NCBI GenBank assembly: GCA_027972325.1
Contig: JAPMOS010000002.1
Span: 117,501-181,500 of the forward strand
Direction: 5' to 3'
From: Paratrimastix pyriformis
Taxonomy: Eukaryota > Preaxostyla > Paratrimastigidae
DNA length: 64,000 nt
Shown piece after piece: positions 56,600-64,000 of this stretch (its first letter is position 1; every line of letters begins with the position of its first letter). The notes beneath the pieces were generated by a model that saw nothing but the letters and a program-made list of their open reading frames with translations, did not search any database and was not told where the DNA came from. The position numbers and the translations under genes were made by a program.

Positions 56600-58861
56600 A
56601 GCAGGAAAAAATGTCTCAACTCCCCGGGCCAACAGGTGATCACCAACCAACCCCTCGGGGCAGCGTTGATATTGCAGCAAAATGAAGAAGGTCCGCTCGA
56701 TTCCCGCCCTCCTTCATTTCATTCTTTTGATTTTCAGATTCAAAAGACGGACTTTGTGGGATTGCTGCCGTCTTTGTTCGAATGCTTCCCTCCCGAACCC
56801 CTCCTGGAGGCTTCAAGTTTCCCGCTTCAAACATACATTCAACTATTGAGTCTCTCGCATCTTATCCGCACACGCGTTCGGGGCACGCTGCGTGAACTCT
56901 CATTTGAAGATCCCGATCATCTTGCCGCCACGCCAACCACGGATGCCCTGGCAGCGCTCGTTGGTCCTTGCAAAGGACTTGTCAAGCTATCTCTCCCTGA
57001 CTGTGATCTTTTTCGAGACGCCGGCATCGACGGGTGGTGTGGGAATTCCCCCGAAGCCACTTACGCCGGCTGGGTCGACGAGGCCTTTTGTGGACACAAC
57101 CAGCTGGCCGTCCTTGAGCACCTTCCCATGACACGGGGTTATGAACCCGCCGTCGAGCGTATCCTTGGCCACCTGCCCGGCCTGGGGGAACTCCACATCG
57201 GTCGCTGGGCCACACATGTCAGCGCCCGCTCGCTGGCTGCCCTGGCCCGCTGCTGCCCCGGCCTCCAGGTGCTGCGCGCAGACCAGACGTCTTTCGAAGA
57301 GTCAGACTTCACGGCACTGGCGCCACTGGCGGGCTCGCTCAGGCAGTTCTGCTCACACGAGGCCAAACCCCCGGCGAACCGCGATGCCTTCCTGTCCAGC
57401 CTCACCTCCGTCTCGAGGCTCCGCCTCTGCTGCTGCAACTCCCCCGCGTTCCTCAGGCCCATTGCGGCACATCTGACCCGGCTCAGGCTGATCTGCTCCG
57501 GGGACATTGAACCTGCGCATCTGCCCGGCGCCCGGCTGGAGCGCCTGTCGTTGATCTTCCACAACAAGAACTTTTCCGCCTCGCTGGCCGCGCTGCTGGC
57601 CGCCAACCAGGCCACCCTGCGCTGTCTCACTTTGGTGGTTGACGAGGCCTCCTCGCCTCTGTTGATCGGCGCCCTGCAGGCCCTGCCCCATTTGACCCGC
57701 CTGAGGCTGCAGGTGATTTATCCTGATGCGGACGGCCTCCTCTCGGCCCTGCCACCTGACCTCCTCTCCCGGCTGGAGCGCCTCATTGTCACCATCTCTG
57801 GCCGCCCCGAGTCGCATCCCGTGCGAATCACCAGCGCCACCCTGCGATGCCTTCGCCTCCACGCGGCGCTGGGCCCCGCTTCTGCGCTGACCCTGGACTG
57901 TCCCGCCCTGGTGGACCTGACGCTCCCCCATCTGGCGACGGGCCGCCAACCGGTCGCCATCCGGTGTCCTCGGCTCCGCGTCATTCGCGGGCTGACTGAA
58001 AAGCACAACCTGGACAACGCCATGCCAATGCCTGATCTGGAAGTGGTCGCGGGAGATCCTGAGGAAGGCGAAGACCCAAACCCGCCCTGGCTTGCCAAGA
58101 TCCTGGCCGGGTCGCCCCGCCTGCGGGAGCTGTCGGCTGTCCGCCTGTCCCAGCCCGACCTGCTGGCCAAAGTGTGCGCCTCCAAGTCGCTGGTCAGGAT
58201 CGACCTCGCCCTGTTCGTCACCGACCTGCCCAACCCGATCGGCCTGCGGTTCTTGCGGCAGCTGGAGCACCTGGAGCTGCTGACCTGCCGTGATGAGGAC
58301 CGCGACGAGCCCATCCACCTGCGGGTGGAGGCCCCGGGGTTGAAGTCGCTCAGCCTGCTTGAGGACCCGGACACGGACCCCGTGCGCGTCCACCTGAAGC
58401 TGCGCGGCTGCCCGTCGCTGGGCGTCCTCTCCTTCGGCGAGGAGGTTCACTTGCGGTCCTTCGACATGGACGCGGCCCCCGTCCTGCGCAGCCTCTGCCT
58501 CGGACAGACCAACAAGGCCGCCAGCCTGCTGGACTGCCTGGCCCGCCACGGGACCCAGCTGCGCCACGTGACGGTGGGGCGGTTTGAGGTGTCCGCGCCG
58601 GGGTGGCGCCAGCTGGTCGCTGCCCTGAGCCGGCTGCCTCGGCTGGCCAGCCTCGATCTATGCAGTGACTATTCCCCGTTTGACCTGCCGCTGGCCTGCC
58701 CCAAGCTGCGCGCGCTTCATCTCTCTGGCGAGGAACCGCGAAAGATGGTGCTGACCTGCCCCCTGCTGGAGGTGCTCACGGGGCGGTTCTCCCTGCCCGG
58801 GGAGCCGGCGGTGTTTGCTGTGCCTGCCCCCAACCTGCGTCGCTTTGAAGGCGAGCCATGA
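56600..58861 (+). CDS. FL10: intact FL protein without an acidic tail
   Basis: Exon 2 (56738-58861) encodes 707 residues beginning IQKTDFVGLLPSLFECFPPE, with a divergent F-box-like segment, a modified signature YAGWVDEAFCGHNQLAVL and LRR landmarks LDCPALVDLTLP, NPIGLRFLRQLEHL, VEAPGLKSLSL and LACPKLRALHL, ending VPAPNLRRFEGEP. A 102-nt GT-AG intron (56636-56737) precedes it. Exon 1 ends KKCLNSPGQQ, like the NKCLRIESASHQ peptide of FL4, but an in-frame ATG is not clear, so the exact start is open. It lies about 120 bp downstream of the SAMHD1 stop. It is the most diverged intact copy together with FL6. Confidence 0.82.
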   Translation, partial: SRKKCLNSPGQQVITNQPLGAALILQQNEEGPLDSRPPSFHSFDFQIQKTDFVGLLPSLFECFPPEPLLEASSFPLQTYIQLLSLSHLIRTRVRGTLRELSFEDPDHLAATPTTDALAALVGPCKGLVKLSLPDCDLFRDAGIDGWCGNSPEATYAGWVDEAFCGHNQLAVLEHLPMTRGYEPAVERILGHLPGLGELHIGRWATHVSARSLAALARCCPGLQVLRADQTSFEESDFTALAPLAGSLRQFCSHEAKPPANRDAFLSSLTSVSRLRLCCCNSPAFLRPIAAHLTRLRLICSGDIEPAHLPGARLERLSLIFHNKNFSASLAALLAANQATLRCLTLVVDEASSPLLIGALQALPHLTRLRLQVIYPDADGLLSALPPDLLSRLERLIVTISGRPESHPVRITSATLRCLRLHAALGPASALTLDCPALVDLTLPHLATGRQPVAIRCPRLRVIRGLTEKHNLDNAMPMPDLEVVAGDPEEGEDPNPPWLAKILAGSPRLRELSAVRLSQPDLLAKVCASKSLVRIDLALFVTDLPNPIGLRFLRQLEHLELLTCRDEDRDEPIHLRVEAPGLKSLSLLEDPDTDPVRVHLKLRGCPSLGVLSFGEEVHLRSFDMDAAPVLRSLCLGQTNKAASLLDCLARHGTQLRHVTVGRFEVSAPGWRQLVAALSRLPRLASLDLCSDYSPFDLPLACPKLRALHLSGEEPRKMVLTCPLLEVLTGRFSLPGEPAVFAVPAPNLRRFEGEP

Positions 58862-59560
58862 TCCCACCGATCCCTTTCCTTTGTGTGTCTTCTCCTCCCC
58901 GAAACCCTTTTTTTTGGTCGCTCATCTTGTTTCGATGCCAGGATTCGTGTTCAAGCTGGCGACCCATTTTTTCCTCTTTTTATTCTTCGTTCGGATGTTG
59001 GAACAGTTCATGAGTTCAAAGCGCAGTCTTTATCTGTTCTGGATGTTGATGACGACAGTCTAGTTATTCGTCGATGTATCAAGAAAAAGAAAAAAAAAAG
59101 GAGAAAACGAAAGCCGACCTTATCATCCTTGTTGATCGTAGTTGTGGGCTCCCGAGACACCTGCTCGGTCTCTTCACGCGGAACCACCTGGGAGAGAACC
59201 AAGTGAGTTCCCTTTCACATTCAGATGTTGACAGACCTCCTGGCCTGGGTCCGTCTGGCCCTTCTCGCTCGTGTCGGCTGGGTTCTGGCTTTCCATCGAG
59301 TTGATCTTCGATTCCGGCAGGTGTATATTCCCCACCACGGGCTCTCGATCCGCTACAGTTTTGTCTGTGGGCGGCCCTCGCCTGGGGCGCTCTGAATCTC
59401 GCAAGAAGGCTTCATTCATGTTCCCCGTCCTCGCCTCATCGAGTTCTCAACGCGCAGCGACAATCTGTCCGCTGCTTGTTCTGATTTCCACGTGGGAGGC
59501 CGAGGCTGACCAGCCGGCCCAGCGCCGAAGGAAGTGGGGGTGATTGAGTGGGAAATTTGG
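58862..59560. other. Downstream of FL10, nothing firmly recognised
   Basis: A plus-strand frame (58883-59206) reads SLSVLDVDDDSLVIRRC, and a minus-strand frame (59419-59174) is hydrophilic, but neither has a known relative. GT and AG motifs at 59202 and 59260 might mark an intron; support is too weak for a gene. Confidence 0.35.
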
Positions 59561-59562
59561 GG

Positions 59563-60005
59563 AAATAACCTTTTGTGGCAATTTCTTTCTCATGGTTCCT
59601 CACATGAGGCTGCATTAACACGAGACAGACTGACTGGTGACGGAGCTGATAAATACGGCCACTGCCTTGGTGCTAGAGGCTCCCGCTTCCCTGCCAGAGG
59701 AGGCGGCGCCCTTCGGGTCGAATATCTGGATCGTCTCTTTCTTCGCCTGGGCCTGATAATAATGGTCTAGGATGGGACACACTACCAAAAAGCACCGATG
59801 TCTGAATGCTCTGGAGTTGATGGGTGCGGCAAGAAAGAACCCGCACAAACGCCACAAACCCGCACAAAAAAAAAGTCACACAGGTGCTATTTCCCGGGCC
59901 ACAGAGCCGTGCTGCCGTCGCAGTCAGTCAGTCAGTCTCGTGTTAATGCAGCCTCGTGTGAGGCTAACTAAGGAGCCATGAGAAAGAAATCACAAAAGGT
60001 TTTAT
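59563..60005. mobile_element. Inverted-repeat element, MITE-like
   Basis: About 80-bp terminal repeats face each other: the left (59563-59640) contains accttttgtggcaatttctt, catggttcctcacatgaggc and tgcattaacacgagac; the right (about 59925-60005) is its imperfect reverse complement ending gaaatcacaaaaggtttt. The roughly 290-bp interior has no coding potential. No target duplication is evident. The ends recur at 8755 and 40085. Confidence 0.65.
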
Positions 60006-60189
60006 CCCCCAATTCCCCCGTCACCTCATCACCTCCGATAGGCTTCGGCTCAAAGTGCATCGCATCTCATCACCTTCACTGGTGAGCCTCGGCCTCGTGG
60101 TTGCGCTTGGTCGGTATGCCACCATCCTAGGTCGCCCCGAAAGCAAGCCAGGGAGAGAAATGGATGGAAGAGCGACGACCTAAGACTTC

Positions 60190-63100
60190 CCCCCTCCCCG
60201 CAGGTTTTGAGGACGAGCCCACCCGGCGAGCCTGACGCTGCCGTCGTCCACCCGCAAAGGAGAGGGGTTCGGTCGATTGCTATGTAGTGGAGGCCTCGTT
60301 TCGGTGGCCGCTAGTCTGCTGGATGGGCACAGCAGGTAGCCTTCCTTGGCTCAGCCCCGGTGGTGTCGTCTCCCGCCGGGCCCTCCGATCGCCGGCCGTC
60401 CGCGGTGGCTCGGCTCGTCGCACCTTGAGCAGTTGCAGCCGGCGCGCATGGGCCTGGGCCAAGAAGTCTCCCGCAATCCGGTTGACGGCCTCACGAGTCG
60501 GGCGCCCCAACCAGCGGCCGGCCTCCCGATCATGACCTGCCACTTGTCCGCGCCCAGGGCCTCGAGATGGGCCCAGTCCGGGGCCCCCAGGACCGCATGG
60601 AGGCGGTCCCAGGCCTTCTTGCGGAGCTCCTCGTAGGCGGGGCACTGCTGGATGATGTGTTGGGCGTCCTCGAGTGGTCCCGCGTCGTTGCAGCAGATGC
60701 AGGCTCCCCGCGCTTCGCCTCAGGCCTGTTCTTCCAGGTGCGCATGAACTCACCGTTCAGGTACATCCCTGCGCGCAGTTGGGCTGCTATGCGGCGCCCC
60801 GCCGGGCTCATGTCGTCCAGGTAGGCCTCGCTGTGGCCAAAGTCCTGCTTGACCTGCCGCAGGAGTGCCAGCCTTGGGTGCGAGTGGGCGTCCTCCATCT
60901 TCGCGCGCCACTTGGCCTCCACATGTGTGCGCACTCGCTTCCGGACCAAGTCCTTCCAGGCCCCGATGCCGATGGTCCGGATGGCCTCGTCCACCGGGCG
61001 CACCCCGTGCCAAGGCCATAGTCCGCCATGACCGCCTCAGCAGCCCCGGCCCATTCGCCGATGCACTGGTGTCCTGTCCTCACCTCTGGGAGCTTCTCAC
61101 CCAGCTCCACCAGTTCGCGGACCAGGCGGCCCTGCGGCAGCAGCTTGATGCGGCCCCATTCGAACATAATCTCCTGGGCCCGCAAGGCCGCCACCGGTAT
61201 CAGGCCCAGATCGGCCTCGACCGCTGCGGATGATGCTTGCCCCATACACTGGAGGGCATAGCAGGCGAAGACGCGTTGAACCGAGTCCATTGCTCGCTCG
61301 GCCTTTTGGTCGCGCAGGTCAGGGAAGGCCGCCGCCGCCCAGAGCAACTTCGGCAGGGCAAAGGTGCGCCACAATGCACAGAGCAGCCTCGGAGGGACGG
61401 CCCCAACACGGCCTAGCAGCCGGCTGATGGAGCCCCTCATCGCACAGGCCGCCCGGATCCGTCCGCTCGTGTGGGCCTTTGTACGTGCATCGCATTCGAG
61501 TTCCGCGCCCAGGAAGCGGAAGACTCTGGTCTGTTCCAACGTCTTGCCGCTGAGACGGACTGACCATGGTTCCGGCTTCGGCTTCACAGCAGTGGGCTCC
61601 TTCTTGCGCTTCTCCTCGCGCTGGGCCGCCCAGTTTTCAAAGGCCATCGACCGACATTTGTCAGGCGCCCACTCGAAGCGCCTTTCTCGTGCCACCACGT
61701 CGCATTCGTCGAGAGCTTGCTGCAGGGCTTCGGGGTCTCGCCAAGGACAGAGACGTCGTCCGCGAATAGCAGACCCGGGATGCGCTCCTCCTGCCGGGCA
61801 CCAGAACGCCGTGGCCTCGCGCCCGCAGCCTCCGCACGAGGCCGTCAATGAAGAACAGATACAGGCCCGGGGATGCCGGGCACCCCTGTCGCAGGCCACG
61901 GTGAATCTCAAAGATGGGCCCCGTTCGCCTCGTACGACAACCGCCGCCTCGGTCTTCGCGTACATGGCCATCAGCAGGAGCAGGAGGCAGCCCCGGCAGC
62001 CACGCGCCTGCAGGATGGCCCACAAGATGTGTCGGTCGACGGTATCGTAGGCGGCACGGATGTCCAAGAAGGCTGCGTACGTGCTCAGCCTGGCCTTGCG
62101 GCGGAGGGCCACGATCTCCTGCAGGGCGATGACCTGCTGGACCGCCGAGTGCTCCCGGCGGAAGCCTCCTGCTCCTCCGCCAGGCCCGGCTCCAGGGAGG
62201 ACCGCAGCCTCCGGTCCAGGGCCAGGGCCAGCACCTTGGAGGCCACTGGGGCCAGGGCAATCGGGCGGTATGCGGTCGGGCTCTGGCCTCCCTTGCTCTT
62301 GTGGACCGGTACCAAGTGGGAGAGGCGCCACTGTTCCGGCCACAGGCCCCACCGCCAGGTGAGCTCAAAGAAGAGGCGGAGGGCTTCGGTGAACGTTGAC
62401 CCTGCCCGCTTCAGGAACAGCGGGGGGATGCCGTCCGGTCCCGGCGCTCCGCCACTCCGCAGATCCCCCAGGGCCAGCTCCACCTCCTCCCGAGTGAGTG
62501 GCCTGTCCATGGTGGCTGCCATCCGGCCTGCTGACGGCGGCTCAAACTCGAGGCTGGGTAGCGGCGGCGGTGGCCCGGGCAGCATCTCTCCAACCTTGCG
62601 GAAATGGGCCGTGAACTCCTCGAGGCCCACCCCAGCTCCTGGTCGGCCTCTTCAGGGTGCTCCTCCCCAAGAGCCGTGTGAGGGACCACCAGGATCGCTC
62701 CCCGAGAGGCGGAACTCGGCCATCATGCCGCTCTTCGCCGCTCGGGCCTCCCGCCGAAAGGCGCTGCGGGCTGCCTTCACACCAGGGCCTCTCCTCTGGG
62801 CCATCTTGGCCCGCCACAGATCGGCGAGCCGAGGGGTCCACCATGCTCGGGAGGCCGCGGTGACCCGCTTCCTTCCAACCGCTTCCCTGCCAGCGCGGCG
62901 GAGAAGAGCCAGCAATTGGTCCCATCTCAACTTCAGCAGCTCTGGGAGGCCAGACTCTTGGTGTCCGCCTCCAGGCGGGGAGGAGGTCGGCAGCCCCGAG
63001 GGATGCCTCCTCCTCGAAGTGGGCCCAGTTGGCCTTGTCCAAGCACCAGGCCCACCGCGGCTTGGTGCGACCCTTGCGCCTGGGCGGGGGCGGGGCGACG

Positions 63101-63520
63101 CGGACTGTGCCTGAGAGGTGGACAGCGCGGTGCTCGCACGCTGAATCCGGGACCTCCTGGCCCATCGGGTCCAGCAGATTGCGGCTGGCCGCCCGCGGTG
63201 CCACCACTTCCCGCGGTTGCTGGAGGCCATCCAGCAGATAATAATCCACCTTGGTGGATACATGCCTTAAGCCCCCAGGGTCATAGCTTGGGAGCGGGGC
63301 GTCCCCATCCTGGGCCGCGATGGTGAGCCCGGCTTGCTCAGCCAGCAGCTGCAGGAGTTCCCCCTGCTCATTGCCGTTGTCCGAGGGGGAGGGGACATGC
63401 ACATTAAAATCGCCGGCGATCACCACAGGGGCTGCAGGGGGGCGCAGGGTGCGGATGCACTCGAAGAGTTCCCCAGCCGTATAGGCGCCGAAGCTCCGTG
63501 GCTTAAAGTAGCATGCCCCA
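60190..63520 (-). mobile_element. LINE-C: APE-type non-LTR retrotransposon, 5'-truncated and frame-shifted
   Basis: On the minus strand: the end of an apurinic-type endonuclease (APVVIAGDFNVHVPSP, STKVDYYLLDG, CEHRAVHLSG), then reverse transcriptase (LTREEVELALGDLRSG, GAPGPDGIPPLFLKRA, LSHLVPVHKSKG, TAYRPIALAPVASKVL, STYAAFLDIRAAYDTVD, LLFADDVSVLG near 61755) and a C-terminal finger region (GPLEDAQHIIQQCPAYEELR). This is the L1/I/R1-type layout; no RNase H is seen. The element starts inside the endonuclease domain at about 63520, so it is 5'-truncated. It needs at least four frame changes (for example near 62620, 62140, 61790 and 60690). The 3' end near 60190 is approximate. Confidence 0.85.
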
Positions 63521-64000
63521 ATGTTTTTGGAAAGCGTGAACAGGGAACGAAGGGAACGAACAAATGCGACTACCCCCCTGGTCAACCACGAACCGGTTTT
63601 CGTGTGCGTGCGTGCGTACGTGCAAGGGGGGAGGCTCACTTTTTTTTTTTTTTTTAATCAAACCCAACCCAGAAACCGAGATTACTGGGCAGGTGCAGGC
63701 TCCCATTGGCGGCCCAGGGCCTAGGCCCCTGACCACCCGACGCTGGCCCGCCCTTTGGCGGGTACAGCGCCCTCAGCCCACACCCCTCCCCTTTTCGGGG
63801 GAGGGTGGGCTCTGACCCCCCCTCAGGGGAGATCGGTCTCAGCTCACGCGCAATCCGGAAAGTTTCTCCCCACTTTTTCGTGCTTATTTTTGCCTTCTTC
63901 CATTCTCTCTCTGTCCAAACATCCAAAATTCCCATTTCCGCCGCCAGCTCGCACTCTCCTTTGTAATAGGCTTTCGGATTACAAAGACACTCGAGCCTCC
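63521..64000. other. Flank of LINE-C, no gene recognised
   Basis: A run of 15 T (about 63641-63655) reads as poly-A on the minus strand and may mark the end of another insertion. The rest shows no known feature. Confidence 0.4.

Noticed and set aside
58883-59419. A protein-coding gene downstream of FL10 on either strand
   Set aside because: Frames are short, no family is recognised and no convincing intron or start supports a gene model.

Overview
The window is nuclear DNA of a GC-rich microbial eukaryote with the standard genetic code. The evidence is spliceosomal GT-AG introns (short, 44-102 nt, in most family genes; long and repeat-filled elsewhere) and clear eukaryotic genes: importin-alpha-like, alpha-SNAP and SAMHD1. 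The exact organism cannot be fixed from sequence alone; a free-living protist (for example a Preaxostyla-type metamonad) is only a guess.

The dominant content is a lineage-specific gene family, here called FL. Its proteins have an F-box-like N-terminus, the signature AGWVDEAFGGH and about 700 residues of degenerate leucine-rich repeats. Ten loci are present: FL1 217-2367, FL2 remnant split across 2860-7850 (minus), FL3 10440-12564, FL4 13423-15620, FL5 16466-18895 (minus), FL6 25230-27386, FL7 33686-36066, FL8 37118-39569, FL9 40258-44079 and FL10 about 56600-58861. FL4, FL5, FL8 and FL10 have open frames; the rest carry frameshifts, a deletion or insertions. One subtype has a basic KRRK-type first exon and an acidic C-terminal tail (FL5, FL7, FL8, FL9).

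Mobile elements fill the gaps. LINE-A (3051-7787, bounded by a 6-bp target-site duplication) carries an N-terminal SLX1-like GIY-YIG nuclease, a reverse transcriptase, RNase H, a CCHC finger and a restriction-like endonuclease. This combination is not one I know as described and is the best candidate for a new system. Two 5'-truncated LINE-A copies (2411-2685 and 41822-42745) and several decayed tails occur. LINE-B (22330-25080 and a minus-strand relative at 19020-21530) is an RLE-type LINE; LINE-C (60190-63520, minus) is an APE-type LINE. A small gag-protease LTR element (19115-20965) sits inside the minus-strand LINE-B relative, and a solo LTR lies at 13208-13383.

The host genes other than FL are an importin-alpha-like protein without an IBB domain (28709-33531, minus), an unidentified four-exon gene (44337-45045, minus), alpha-SNAP (45453-48082, minus), a GHMP-family protein resembling archaeal beta-RFAP synthase (48641 to about 50060) and SAMHD1 with a long disordered tail ending in a PIP-box-like motif (50171-56478). 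Their introns are swollen by ATC arrays, minisatellites and repeated copies of neighbouring exon edges. Many reading-frame breaks lie at or near homopolymers, so some may be sequencing errors rather than true mutations.
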